Assembly: GCF_000321225.1 (NCBI RefSeq)
Contig: NW_004451672.1
Location: forward strand, 1-64,000
Source of the DNA: Odobenus rosmarus divergens
Taxonomy: Eukaryota > Chordata > Mammalia > Carnivora > Odobenidae
Reading direction: 5' to 3'
DNA length: 64,000 nucleotides
Positions 21,191 to 33,024 of the stretch are shown here, one piece after another; positions within the stretch are counted from its first letter, which is position 1; every line of letters starts with the position of its first letter. The translations under genes were made by a program, and so were the position numbers. The notes below the pieces were generated by a model. The model saw only the letters and a program-made list of their open reading frames with translations. It made no database searches and was not told where the DNA came from.

Positions 21191-22314
21191 GGCATTATTT
21201 CATTTATGTCATTTGTTTCAGTAAAGAAACTTTCAAAACTTCCTTCAGCAGATAACACCCTCTTTGCAAATTCTTCATGCTTGGTTTTAAACCATTCTCT
21301 TGACTGCCTTCAGGGTTGGTTGCTCCATCCAGAAGCTAGCAGAAGCAGGTGAAAACACAGTGGATTCAGTTGAAATTCTCAACAATCCTTCATTAAGGAG
21401 ACTTTGTTTTATTATTGGAGAAACATTTTTATTTGGAATGTAATGGGAAAATCAATAATGCTTATTATGTTGCCCATTATACAAATCAATAATAAGCATT
21501 GTAATATCATTAATTCTACATTGAAAGTGTCATCAATGTGTTTTTTAGTGTGTAATTACAAAATATATTCTACAGAACAAGTGTTTCTATATAAATCTTT
21601 TATATTAAAAGTCAGCAGCATGTTAGCACAGAAAATTGAATCTTTATTCCCTACCTTATTGGAATGTCAATTAAAATGGAACTTAAACCAGTTATTAAAA
21701 AAAGATTTGGTTGAATAATAGAATAATATATGTCTTTATGAGATCATAAGTTTCTTCTCTCCAAAAGTTATTTCAAACCGCTGAATAGAATATCTGGTCA
21801 ATGACCATTTTCAAAAACAAACTGAACCCATAAGCTGAATCATCATATTAATGAGGCCAGATACATCATAAATAGTCCTGCTCGGGTTTCACAAAGTGAT
21901 TTAAACTTTCCTTACAAAGAAACCAAGTTAGAAAAGATGATTAGGCAGGATTTTTTTTTTTTTAGTGTCACATTTGACTCGCGGTGCCTGCTCAGCCCGG
22001 AAGACGTCCAGTGAGAGTGGGGCCCGAGGCTGACTCAGCTGTGTGCTCACCTCCAAGCTGCCCAGAGACACAGCCTTGGGTCATGGGGCCCACCCGGGAC
22101 TGGGAATAAGAATACAGACATAAGCCCCAGTGCCCTGAAAAAAAGCTTCACTTCTAAATGTTAGCTGCCTTTGTAATTACTTCGTTAACAGCACCAATAT
22201 CACCTTTACACACAACTTATTTCTTCAGCTCACAGGCTCTTAGACAATTTGAGGGAAAAACAGTTCAGAAATTATGAACTTCGAGAAAAGGAGAAAAGAA
22301 AAAAAACATATCCA
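21191..22314. other. No recognised gene; AT-rich with one hairpin
   Basis: A plus-strand 104-codon frame at 21404-21718 is AT-driven (Ile/Asn/Lys/Leu-rich) and has no motif. A 12-base perfect inverted repeat lies inside it (21457-21468 with 21489-21500, 20-base loop). A poly-T run is at 21951-21963. Confidence 0.45.
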
Positions 22315-22505
22315 GGGGCGCCTGGGTGCCTCAGTCGGTTAAACCTCTGGCTCTTGATATCAGCTCGGGTCGTGATCTCAGGGTCGTGAGATCGAGCCCC
22401 GTGCCTTGATTCTCTCTCTCCCTCCCCCTCTGCTCCTTCCCTTGCTTGCTCTCGCTCTTGCTCTCTCTCAAATAAATAAATTTTTAAAAACTCTAAAAAA
22501 AAAAA
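22315..22505 (+). mobile_element. CAN-SINE (tRNA-Lys-derived, carnivore)
   Basis: Head GGGGCGCCTGGGTGCCTCAG, box-B-like GGGTCGTGAGATCGAGCCCC, then a CT-rich middle, a CTCTCTCAAATAAATAAAT tail and poly-A. It carries no coding sequence and relies on LINE-1 proteins for movement (known for the family). Several differences from the younger copies make it an older member. The purine-rich flanks make target duplications ambiguous. Confidence 0.95.
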
Positions 22506-24914
22506 GAAAAAAAACTACCCAATTACCAAAAGCAATTTTGGTTAGGGGAAATATATTTAGAAAGACATGAAAAATGAACACCCCCCCCCTTGCATAGAGA
22601 GAAAATCTTGGAAAAGTAAAGGTTATCAATTTATGGAACACCCTGAGCAGAGACCATGGCTAATTTTTCCTTCCTCAGTAATGGAACCTACATGGATTTA
22701 AAGGGATGAAGGAAGCAGCCCACATATAGAGCAATGTGGTCATTCGGTATAACCATCCTCATGTGAGCGTGGAATTACTTAGCCAAACTGTAGCTTCCCA
22801 GTTTGTGCAGTGACTTGCATGTGGGCATGAAAAGTATTAGTTTGCAAGAAACTAGTAACTAAAGAAAAATGCATGCATGTCCAAGAATAGTTCAGGTAAA
22901 GACTACCAAAGAGACTTCAATTCTCACCATCCCTGAGTTTTGAATAGCTCTTTGTAGAATTTTCTCTTAATTAAGGTTTCTGGATTAAAAGCACTTTTTA
23001 AAAAAAATCATAAAATCTGCGTATTTTCCTTGGTGTCTACTCTTTTTCTTTGGGTAGAGTTAACATGTCTCTCACTTTCCCCTTTTATCTAAATCATAGT
23101 TGTATTTAGTCCTTCGAAAATGCTTTTCCAAATAAATTTACAAGAGCTAGTAGGTTTTTAAACAGCTCTAAACAGCCCTGTTGTTTTAGTACTATTTGTT
23201 CTAAAACTTTTTTTAAAAAATTACCAAAATGAGAGCACTCGGGAAATTGCATTGTCTTCGAGCACACTCTGGTGACGGAAGTACCATGCATGACCTAAGT
23301 ACGCATGTCAAGGTCCGAGTTAACACTATGTTGAAATGTCCACGGAGATGCAGACAATTATTTTTATTAGTTTTGGAAAATATTCCCCATATACTAAGTG
23401 GCACCCTGTGATGAATCTCTCACTGTGCCTGGCTTCAGGATGTTAGAAATTCCCTGACATGCACTCACCCTGTATGTGGAACGTGATATAGAAATGAGAG
23501 AAAAATAGGAATGGACACTGGTCGTTCGTACTTTTCAGTGTATCACGTTCCTGTATATATGCTAATTCTATTTCCACAAACGAATGCATTTATCTATTTA
23601 TTCACATTTTTTTTCTATGTGACTTTGTAACAAGAGAGAATTTGAAGACGGCCTGAAGAGATCCCGGACGCAGTGTGGAGTCCTGCCAGGTCTCTGCAGT
23701 CCAGTGCGCATGCAGTCCACACAGTGCTCACCTCCAGCCCTTCCCAGGCTGCAGACAGAGGATGAACGAGGGGCGAGGCACCTTATAGACATCTAGTAAA
23801 TCTAAGGCATGTCCAGAGACAAAAAGAGGTACCTACCAGTAGATGAGTCGATCAAAGTTCTTTTATTGTCCTGTGGAATAGAAGACACAAACGTGCTCTA
23901 AATCTCTCAAAATCATTCAGTGTCTTGTTTTGCAATGTTCTGTTGTTTGCACATGGACTACTCCCCTCTTTATATTCGAAGTGCATCTCCATCTGACAAA
24001 ATTCTATAAATTCTTCTGTCCCTAGAAATGTGACATTAAATAAAGAATTATGCCAACTTCATTTTCCTGCCTTTCTGGTTCCTTAGCCCTTTTCCCGTGT
24101 CACGGCAGAGAAATCGTTTGCTTGCAGACGCAAAGGTCCTGGATTTTACCATGTGGTACAGGAAGGGTTAACAGACACAATTAACTTTGGAATTCCATAA
24201 TGTGATGTAAAAATGAGGCTCTAGTGCTGCTCGTCCTTCCACGGCCTCCTTTAATAGAGATTTCAATCCATCTAAAAGATAAGCATTTGACCTAAATATT
24301 TGTAAATGATTTCAAATCGTTCAACTGTTAGATTTAAGCTCATTTCATTATCATGGCTGGCTAAGATTTAAATAAGAAAAAAAAATGGGAAGGAAAGGAA
24401 GATTTGTAACCCGCCTCTCATACTGACGGTTTACCTACACGTGGTTTGGTAAGAACACCTCTGCAAGTAGGTGAAGATGAGCAGACACCTGGCCAACCAC
24501 CTGCCTCACTGAGACGAACTGCCCACGCATGTCTTTTCCACAACAGCTGAGCAGATCGAGATAGGAATCCCTGATGCTCATCTTTGGAGAATTCTGCACC
24601 TTTCCATTTTCATAAACACGTTCACTCTTTTTTGCAACATTGCATTGCTGCCCAGGCATCCCCTCTAGCTCTCTGAGACTCTGTATTAGATGATTCCTGC
24701 TGCCACATCTCAGGCACCCCTGGTCATGGCCTCATTTGTTGTGCCTGAACTGAGCACATCAGCATGAGTGTGACAGAAGCAGACCTACCTACTGGAGGGA
24801 GGGAGATGGATTCTGGAACATGAAGTGGAAAAGGTCAAGTTTGGAAGAAAAAAAAAGGAAAATTCCAGACAAAAATAATAATTCATAAATAATTGACCTC
24901 AACGGTCCTTATCT
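22506..24914. other. No recognised gene or repeat
   Basis: About 2.4 kb with a run of nine C at 22581 and scattered short frames (60-74 codons) without motifs. Nothing further is supported. Confidence 0.45.
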
Positions 24915-25109
24915 TATTTTTTTAAGATTTTATTTATTTGTTTATTTGAGAGAGAGAGAGAGAAACAGCATGAGAAGGGAGAGGGTCAGAGGGAGAAGCA
25001 GGCTCCCTGACGAGCAGGGACCCAGATGAAAGACTCGATCCCAGGACTCCGGGATCATGACCTGAGCTGAAGGCGGTCGCTTAACCAACTGAGCCACCCA
25101 GGCGCCCAT
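24915..25109 (-). mobile_element. CAN-SINE, reverse orientation, with target-site duplication
   Basis: Poly-T and AAGATTTTATTTATTTG at the left, CCTGAGCTGAAGGCGG, then GAGCCACCCAGGCGCCC at the right end. The flanks CAACGGTCCTTATCT (24900-24914) and CAACAGTCCTTATCT (25110-25124) match at 14 of 15 bases, which fixes both boundaries. Confidence 0.97.
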
Positions 25110-26827
25110 CAACAGTCCTTATCTCAATAGGTAGGTGGTGAGGAGATGAGATTCATGCAGAATCAAGGATAAAGCTTTGCTTAACGATACACGTAGAAAA
25201 GTCATGGATACCAGAGAGGTAGACTCCAAGCCTGAATGGAATCTCAATTTTCCAAGCATCCTGATAAAATAAGCAAAGCAATCCATTCTTAGAATAAGTG
25301 CAGCAATATTTTGGCTTTCTAATATAAAAACTGAAGCCCAGAGATGGAGGAAATATGGAATAATCATGGCTGAGGGTAAGGAGTTCACTGGAGAAGCAAG
25401 ATAAAATTGTCCATTTGAGAGAACCCAAAGCATGGGCTGGGTTCCCTGATGTGGCTGCATATTTGAAATGCTTATTCAAGTTTTGAAAGTTCTTGTGCCT
25501 AGACCTCGGCCCAGATCAATGAAACGAAGCATCCTGGGATGTGTCCCAAATATTGGCATTTACTAAAAAGAGCCCCAGGGGATACAATGGTCAGCACTGG
25601 CAGAGGCTTGCTAACTTAGCACGTTTCCTCTGGTCTGAGATCGGAGCTGGTCCCACAAAATAGATGCAGGAACCCTGGGAGAGCAATGGAGACTGATGGT
25701 GTCCACTTCACACGAGGGGCGGGCAGGTGTCAGCGAGGGTGTAAATGTACCTGGGACACACCTTCACCTGGGAAATTCTGACTGAGCTGAGAAGAAAGAC
25801 CCAGAAATTTCTTTCTTTAGAAGACATCCTCTGTGCATCATTTGTCACCTGTAAGGCCTGGTGCCACCTGTTCAGCTTACTAGCACTACTTGCCCTCAAA
25901 TCGATCTGTGCTAGTGAGGCAGTCCTGGTTCTGGAGAACCTGTAGGGTGCTGAGCTGGTTCTCTGTCTGTGCTCCACCAGAGACGGGCATAAAATATATA
26001 CTATAACATATAATAATTTATTATATATATGTTTCTATTTATTTATATGCATTTGCTAATGACCTAATTGCCCATACTTTATTTCCAAGAGAAGATGCCT
26101 AGTATCTGTTCATTGTAATAAATATTCCTTCCACTGTGATTGATTTTCTGAATAAGTAAAACAAATGGGGAAAAGATGTGACCCCTGTGTTTTCTTCAGT
26201 GGGATGAATTAGAGACCCTTTCATCCACTTGCTCCCAAGGGACATTCTCTATCCCAAGCTGTTACATCTGATGTGCACACATTGCCTGATCAGGGTCGTT
26301 TCCAGACACTGTGAGGTTGGACTTCGGTGCAGGGGGTCTGGTCTGCAGGGCAGTGTGGGATCAGAGGTCCTCTGCAGGGGGATCCTCACCGGGTCCAGAC
26401 CACCCTCCCTGCTATGCTAAGGATTACTCCCCTCTTGGGTGGCCCCCCTCCAAGAGCCCCTGGCAAGCAAAATCATTTTATCATGTTTAAATATCATTTC
26501 ACCAACAGGGAAGCTATAACTTACAAGGTCCCTGTACATAATTTGAGTTTCTAACTTTATTTGGCACTTTTTTTAACTTAGGTCCTTGCTTAAACAATCT
26601 TACAATACATTGATGTTCAGAGTATTAAATGCTTTGGATATTCTCCAGCAAATGTTATGTCCAAACAAAATTAACACATTTTGAGAAGAATAAATGATAA
26701 ATATTTCATGGAGTATATATGAATTCATTTTAATAAGTCGTGATATCTTTGGGTCACCATGCTGTTTTCAGATGCGTTTACAAGTCTCTCTGCTCCGTAT
26801 ACCACCGTGCCGATATCATGAATGCGC
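25110..26827. other. No recognised gene or repeat
   Basis: Frames at 25119-25479 and 25708-25977 (minus) have no motif. An AT-rich stretch at 25988-26050 contains ATATA runs. No gene is called. Confidence 0.45.
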
Positions 26828-26882
26828 TCACACAGCTCACTCACACACACGCCCACACTCACACACTTGTGCACACACATTC
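26828..26882. repeat. CA-rich degenerate repeat
   Basis: CACACAGCTCACTCACACAC and ACTCACACACTTGTGCAC runs, an interrupted CA/CT array. Confidence 0.85.
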
Positions 26883-27339
26883 CTGGGAGCATGCCTGTGA
26901 GCTGTGTGTTATCACATTCTCACACAGAAACGTGAAGTTTCTGACACATAACTGAGTTGAAATTTCCAGAGAAATAACTTCTACTTTGTGAAGTATTTTT
27001 ACAATTGATTTCGTATTATTCCATAGTACCATCAGTTATATTAAGTGTCAAAAATATTCCAAATGATTTTATTCACTTTAATTTAACAAATAAACCTGGA
27101 CCACACCAACATTTTTTTCTGAGTCATTTTCAAAATTGCAGTTCGCCCAGTATCAAGCTGCAGGATGTTGTGAATAAATAATTAGATGGGCTGTGAAGAC
27201 ATGAACAAAGCAAATTTTCCCAAGGAAACATCAAATATAGATAGTTTCTTTCTCACTTTCTATGGACCACTTAGGAGATTTGACTTCACAACTCAGGAAA
27301 AAGAGTTAGCCTTATAAACTTTTAATTTTGTATTTTCTT
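26883..27339. other. No recognised feature
   Basis: AT-rich sequence without supported content. Confidence 0.45.
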
Positions 27340-27448
27340 GTACTTTTATTGTGTTTTTTTATTTTTTTATGTTATGTTAATCACCATACATTACATCATT
27401 AGTTTTTGATGTAGTGTTCCATGATTCATTGTTTGTGTATAACCTTCT
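27340..27448 (-). mobile_element. Very short 5'-truncated LINE-1 insertion (terminal 3' block only)
   Basis: Read on the minus strand it is ACAAACAATGAATCATGGAA, CACTACATCAAAAACTAATG and ATGTAATGTATGGTGATTAA, then the A-rich tail. This is the same terminal block that ends the large LINE-1 at 54480-54598. About 100 bases remain, so reverse transcription stopped almost at once. Confidence 0.9.
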
Positions 27449-28439
27449 TATGCTTTTAAAATACATAAATTATTGTTTAATATTTACTCAGGATATAGTC
27501 CTTGACATACTATCACATTACATCATTAAAAAGGAATACAGTAGCCTTGTAGCTTCATACCTTAAGATGCTAATTGAAAAACATCCATGTCTTAATTTTT
27601 TTATATAAAGTGTGTGTGTGAGAACTTTTGAGAACAAGATTGCCAAAAACCTACTTGGGACATCCATTGCAGATACTGCTGAAAGAATCAGGAATCAGGA
27701 ATAAAGCCCAACAGAGGCAGATTCTTGAGGAGCTACTCTTTCTTTCTTTCCTCACTTGGTGAATACTTTGCATATTCTCCTGTGGTTTATATTTATCATT
27801 ATTATATATATTAATATATATCCTGTGGTATATATTTATCATTATTTAGGATTCTTTAGGATACAAAAATATAGATAAGATTTCTTGTCACATAAGGATT
27901 TCCAGTTGCTGCCGAACAAATTTACTTTGGGATGAAAAGGATTAATTAGGTTTATTCAAATACTGTCATTAGAAAGAAAGTATCCCTAGGAAGAATAGGG
28001 CATTTCAAGGTCCTTCTCTGATGCTCTCAGATTGCTAACTGCTGTGAAGTCCCCGAATGGTAGGAATCAAAATTGGAATCACAACTAGATGAGAGCGGCA
28101 CTCTTAATTTTAGGCCACAAAGTGCTGAAATAATATCTTTACATGATTGAACTAGCACTTGGAGACTAAAAATCCAAAAGAAGTATTAGAAGGACATTAT
28201 AAACTCTTATTCCTCAGTGTGGATTCTGTTATCTACGTGTAAGGTGAAAATAAATGTCTTTTTTCTATTGAAATGCCATAAGAAATCTGGGTGACCTAAG
28301 AAGTACACAAATATATCGTAGACTTTTACAAGAATGGCCAAATAATATTGAGAATTGATAAGCACGTTTATTGAAAACAGATGTTTGTGTGTATTAACAG
28401 ATGATGTAATTTATATATATATGCAAACAAGGTAAACTA
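27449..28439. other. No recognised gene; short AT-rich duplication
   Basis: A 26-base unit, TCCTGTGGTTTATATTTATC and following bases at 27778-27803, recurs with one mismatch at 27821-27846. The two copies are separated by an AT run. Otherwise nothing is supported. Confidence 0.45.
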
Positions 28440-29012
28440 TAATATAAGCTTCATATCTAATAACAAAATAAATTCCAGGAACACCAAAAGTAGCACATCT
28501 AGGAATAAAGTCTGAGAAACAAGTGTGATATGTGTGTACAAAGAAACTGAAAAATACTTTCAGGAGCCAAAAGAAGACTTATAAGTGCAATCGATACTAT
28601 GTGCTCCAACAGGAAAGTTCAAAATCTTTAAGTTATCAACTTTTCCTAAATAATTTTTAAAATATTTAGGGCATTTACTTAAAACTAGAAAAAAAATAAT
28701 TCTAAAACTTATATGTAAAAACAAACAAACACAAATAGAAATATAATTTTAGAAGGGAATAATTAGAAAAAGGTAGTCCTGCCACAGAGTAAAACATAGT
28801 GAAGTTGTAATAATCACTGTGGGATATTATCTCTTTGCTAGATGGACAGATCAGTGCAATAAAATAGGATGCTCGGGAATAAACTCAAATAATACTGGGA
28901 TTTGACTCTATGGAAAGTGCCATTTCTAACGAGTAGGGAAATAGAGATTTTTCAGTAAATATTGTTGGATTCACTAAATAAGTATCCCCTAATATAGCAA
29001 ATATAAACTGCC
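28440..29012 (+). mobile_element. Decayed LINE-1 ORF2 segment, left part
   Basis: Recognisable ORF2 wording, heavily mutated: AGCACATCTAGGAATAAAGT, AAGAAACTGAAAAATACTTT, TTCTAAAACTTATATGTAAA, ATGGACAGATCAGTGCAATA and AAAATAGGATGCTCGGGAAT. The order matches the plus-strand reverse transcriptase to C-terminal region. It continues at 29340 after an inserted repeat. Confidence 0.75.
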
Positions 29013-29014
29013 AT

Positions 29015-29337
29015 GTTATTAGTTTGCTCATGCTGCCATAACAGAATACCACAGTCCTGGAGGCTGGGAGCCCGAGGTGCGGGTGTGGGCAGGGTTCTTG
29101 TCTCCTGAGGCCTCTCTCTTGGGCGTGCAGATGCCGTCCCCTCCCCACATCATGCGGTCTGCCTTCTGTGTGTTTCAGGGTCCTAACCTCCTCTTCCTAT
29201 AACAATGCTAGTTAGATTGAATTAGGATCCACCCTGGGGCCCTCATTTTAACTCAATCACCTTTTTAAAGATGCCATCTGCAAATACAGTTCTGGGAGTC
29301 AACAGATTTTGAGGGGACTTTATTCAGTCCATAACAC
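29015..29337 (+). repeat. Ancient 'GCTGCCATAACA' repeat inserted into LINE-1, copy 3
   Basis: Starts TTAGTTTGCTCATGCTGCCA and TAACAGAATACCACAGTCC. It continues CTGAGGCCTCTCTCTTGGG, CCTAACCTCCTCTTCCTATA and CTCATTTTAACTCAATCACC, and ends TTCAGTCCATAACAC. LINE-1 ORF2 wording resumes on both sides, so this is an insertion into that LINE-1 and shows that the family moved as its own unit. Confidence 0.8.
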
Positions 29338-29339
29338 TA

Positions 29340-29650
29340 AGCTCCTTAACTAAAATCAGAATAAATTCCAGGAAGACAAGATATTCAAAGTCTTAGTCAA
29401 TGAAAAAGAACCCATCAAGCTCTTCATGTCTATGTACAACTAGAATCTTGGGGCTTTAAATCATGAGTGAAAACCCTGAGGAGACGAGAAACACTGATTA
29501 ATTTGATCACACGAAACACGTAAGTAACATTCACTTGGGAAAAAGAAATGAAATAAAATCCAAAAGACAAATAGAAAAGTTGGAAAATATTTGTTGTTCA
29601 TCACATGAACAAAATACAGATTTTTTGAAGATTATAAACTGCCATGTGTA
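29340..29650 (+). mobile_element. Decayed LINE-1 ORF2 segment, right part
   Basis: Continues the segment left of the inserted repeat, with GACGAGAAACACTGATTAAT, TTTGATCACACGAAACACG and CCAAAAGACAAATAGAAAAG, then TTGGAAAATATTTGTTGTTC. These match the ORF2 region just before the C-terminal Cys-containing block. It has many mutations and no coding capacity. Confidence 0.7.
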
Positions 29651-30123
29651 ATGTGAAAGAGATTAACAATGTCCCCTGTTACAGGGGCCAGAGATGTGAT
29701 ATGAAGACAGTTCATGGAGAAAGAACATATAACTTGCACCCTAAGGATACCACCTCCTCTTGCACACACCGGAAATGCCTGTGAAAGGTGTCCTTGCCAC
29801 TGTGACCGGCAAACCGGGTTGAGTAGTTGTAAGGACACAGGGTCTGCTATCCTGTCACTAATGGCATTTGGGGTTGTGTTGGTGTGGGCCGAGGGCCAGA
29901 CGGTGTGCATGTTAGCGCTGGTTTCGTGAGCCCGGAGCCTGCACAGGCACACAGAATCCTCACTTGGAGGGGCCCTGCTCTTGGCTTAATGCTCTGCTGT
30001 TGCTGTCTTGAAATTCCTAAGAATTCTTGACAAGGTGCTGTGGGTTTTCATTTTGTACTGAGTGCTGCAAATCATGTAGCCCGTGTTTCTGATTTGGGTT
30101 TGCAGGCTATATGGGGCGTCAGT
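29651..30123. other. No recognised gene or repeat
   Basis: Opposing frames (29632-29952 minus, 29714-29929 plus) without motifs. Nothing is supported. Confidence 0.45.
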
Positions 30124-30156
<33 letters not shown>

Positions 30157-30170
30157 GCACACACACACAC
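30124..30170. repeat. (CA)n microsatellite with CG interruptions
   Basis: A CA array with two CACG variants near 30152-30158. Confidence 0.97.
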
Positions 30171-30394
30171 TTTTTTGGACAACCATTTAAAAAGGTAAAA
30201 ACAATTCTTAGCTTATGGGTCATACAAAAAAAAGAAAAAAAGGATAGAACGCCAGATTTTGGTCATGTTCTGCAGATAACTGACCCCAGCTGTAAAACAT
30301 TTAAATTCTATGAAGGTAATTTGGTGCAACCTAAGAAAATTCCTTTTCCAGATACATTTAATAAGTGTGATAGAAAATATTCTAGAAATTATTC

Positions 30395-30640
30395 AGCAGA
30401 GCATTGTTTGTAATGGAAAGGACAGAGAACTATCCCTAAAATACTGGATTTTTCAAACTCATCATGGTGTATCTGCACAATGGAATACTCTACAACCGTC
30501 TAAGGGATGAGGCATTCTTCACGTGAGGATGTGGACAGATCTATGCTATATTATTCTGATAAATTATGGTTCAGAGGTGTGTGAGCCATGCTTATACCTA
30601 AAAGGACAAAAACCCACAAGCATATGTAGGGGCAGAATGT
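30395..30640 (+). mobile_element. Old LINE-1 3' segment
   Basis: GCATTGTTTGTAATGGAAAG, CTGCACAATGGAATACTCTA and CAACCGTCTAAGGGATGAGG, then ATGTGGACAGATCTATGC, follow the order of the old L1ME-type 3' end (AATGGAATACTATGCAGC, then GAATGAGG, then GATCTCCAAGATATA). It is strongly diverged. Confidence 0.65.
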
Positions 30641-30684
30641 CAGGGTACATGGGACACCATGAGGTTGAATGGACCCATGAACAA

Positions 30685-30877
30685 TTTTTTTTTTTAAGAT
30701 TTTATTTATTTATTTGTCAGAGAGAGCACGAGCGCTCAAGCAGGGGGAGAGGCTGGCAAAGGGAGAAGCAGGCTTCCCGCTGAGCAGGGAGCCCAACGCG
30801 GGGCTCGATCCCAAGACCCTCAGATCATGACCTGAGCCGAAGGCAGACACTTAACGACTGAGCCACCCAGGCGCCCC
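30685..30877 (-). mobile_element. CAN-SINE, reverse orientation
   Basis: Poly-T, AAGATTTTATTTATTTATTT, AGGCTTCCCGCTGAGCAGGG, GATCATGACCTGAGCCGAAG and GAGCCACCCAGGCGCCCC. The flanks share only CATGAAC (30675-30682 region and 30885-30891 region), so the target duplication is uncertain. Confidence 0.96.
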
Positions 30878-31612
30878 AGACTCGCATGAACTCTTACCAT
30901 ACATTTTGATTTTTTTTTATGTGAATGTTCTGATTTAATCCAAATAAATAAGAATCCCTTACTCTGCTTGGAGATGTCACTGTATCGGCGTAAGCCGATT
31001 TCACTCAGGATGCCATCTAAGTGCAGCTCCTGGTGTGGTCTCAGTGCTGGAGGTGAGGTGACTCCCAGTGCTCAATCACGTGTGCATTGGCCATCTGGCC
31101 TTTTTCTCTCCCTCGGGTGCCCACTTAGTTTTCTGTTCTACCTCAGCTCATGTGCTTTATTTTTTGGTAACCAACATATTTTCGGCAGATATTTCTTATT
31201 TTCTTTCCCATAGTATTCAACTCAGTTTTCATATTAAATATGAAAGAAAACATTTAAACAATTTAAGAGAAAGTTTAAAATACAGCCTCTGTGTATTTAA
31301 TGGTTTATTGTTTAAAATTTTGGATCTGAAATATTTTTGTTTATGTCATAAATTGCCATCGCTCTATTAAAATTTCATGCTTAAGGCTAAAAATATGGAC
31401 AGTACTACTTGTTTGTCTTGCTGAGATTTTGACAGAGCAAGCTGATACAAACTCTCATAGGGATACTCATTTGCTGTGATTCTTCTGCCTTGTCTTTAAT
31501 ATGAGAATCTTGTGGCAAAGTTTTTTTCCAAGTAGGCAGGTCATGCTCACTGAATAGTTAGTGCAGAAGAAAATGGGGCAAATGAACTACAAGTTTGTTT
31601 TTAATCAAGATA
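30878..31612. other. No recognised gene or repeat
   Basis: Frames at 30968-31370 are Ser/Leu/Phe-rich and have no motif. AT-rich to the right. Confidence 0.45.
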
Positions 31613-31825
31613 GGGGTGCCTGGGTGGTGCAGTCAGTTAAGCGTCTAACTCTTGATTTTGGCTCAGGTCGTGAACTCAGGGTTGTGAGATCAAGCCCTGT
31701 GTTGGGCTTCAAGCTCACTGGGGAGTCTGCTTAGAGTTTCTCTCTCTCCCTCTCCTTCTGCTCCTCTCCCCACTCTCTCTCTCTCTCTCTCAAATAAATA
31801 AATAAATCTTAAAGAAATAAATAAA
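31613..31825 (+). mobile_element. CAN-SINE, older CT-rich member
   Basis: GGGGTGCCTGGGTGGTGCAG head, TCTAACTCTTGATTTTGGC, GTGAGATCAAGCCCTGTG box-B-like block, a long CT tract and an AAATAAATAAATAAATC tail. There are several diagnostic differences from the TCTGCCTTCGG-type copies at 43836 and 52795. Confidence 0.95.
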
Positions 31826-32383
31826 TGAGATGAAATCTACAAAGTATTCTATGTGGTAGAATGGATAATACAGACTCTATATCCAGGTAACGCTTGTAAT
31901 GTATACCTTGCAGTAAATAGCAGTAATTATTAGTCTATTTATTACAGACTTAGCAGAGATATGTAGTAGAAGGCACAAGATATCACCTCAAGGTGCCAGA
32001 TGATTGATTCCAAACTCAGGACATTCAATTCCTTAGCATTTCTCACTGCATATCTCTGATGAGCTAGTTGTTTTTTTAACTCATGTACATAACGTCTCAA
32101 AAGTCAGGGCTCACCTTACTTAGTATGGAACAACCAAATCTGAAGGAAAGCTGTAAGAAAACAATGAAAACTAGAAAGTAATAACAGAAAAAGAAAAGAA
32201 AACAATGATGTGTGACACAAATTTGAGGAAGGAAACTTAAAATTATCTTCTTACTTTTCACAGCTGAATGACTATAGAATATTTCCTTAATTTTCTCACT
32301 CAGCCCAACTTATATTAGGGTATTTAAATTTTAGATTGACTTTTCCTTTGGCTCTAAAATACTGTGATTGTGATAAAGGTTTT

Positions 32384-32414
<31 letters not shown>
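32384..32414. repeat. (ATC)n microsatellite
   Basis: Ten perfect ATC units. They give the poly-Met run in the minus-strand frame. Confidence 0.97.
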
Positions 32415-32774
32415 ATACATCATTACTATTATTATGTATTATTGTTATTCCTAAAAAGAAATAGTGTCGAAACCAAAGCCAAATAAAATCATACTTCCTG
32501 ACATCATACATTCAAATTCTCTGCTTTGGATAGATAGCTAAAAGAATGAATAGCTATTTTACATTTTTTCAATCCAGTGGGAAATGATCCTCCTCTCTGG
32601 GCATGATTTCTCAACACAACACTGCTAATGCTCAGCCTCAGGGATGAAATCATTCTTCTCCTTTTATGCTAAATCCCTTTGTGTAAGATCTCTGTGATAG
32701 TGAGTAGAGGTGGTCTCTGGGCTGAAACGCGTGTGTCTGTGTGGAGAGGGAAAGAGAGAATACTTAGGTAACTA

Positions 32775-32860
32775 TTCATTCAAATAATCCTCAGAAGCAC
32801 TACAATGTGTCCGGTGTTTTTATTTACATCTGTAAGTTGATGGAGCCATAGTTAAGGAAA
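32775..32860 (-). repeat. Possible MIR fragment
   Basis: CAAATAATCCTCAGAAGCAC, then ATTTACATCTGTAAGTTGAT and CATAGTTAAG, weakly follow the reverse MIR core (AATCCTCACAACAACC, TTTTACAGATGAGGAA, GGTTAAG). Confidence 0.35.
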
Positions 32861-33024
32861 GCAGAGAGGAGAAAGTATGAGGATAGAAGAAAAGTAAGAA
32901 CACCTTGGGGTTACAGAGCAAGGTCACTTAAGATGGATGTGATGGAGAAAGAAACAAGAAAGTAATTTTATCAGAACTTCCCGAGAACAGGGGTACAATG
33001 TAATGAATAAGAAAGACACATAGA

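Larger units (their letters stand above)
31826..33024. other. No recognised gene
   Basis: AT-rich. It contains the ATC microsatellite and a possible MIR fragment, listed separately. No other supported content. Confidence 0.45.

Noticed and set aside
22315..22400. tRNA-like heads with A-box and B-box-like sequence (here and in the other SINEs) as tRNA genes
   Set aside because: They are the tRNA-Lys-derived heads of CAN-SINEs, followed by CT-rich bodies and A tails, not functional tRNA genes.
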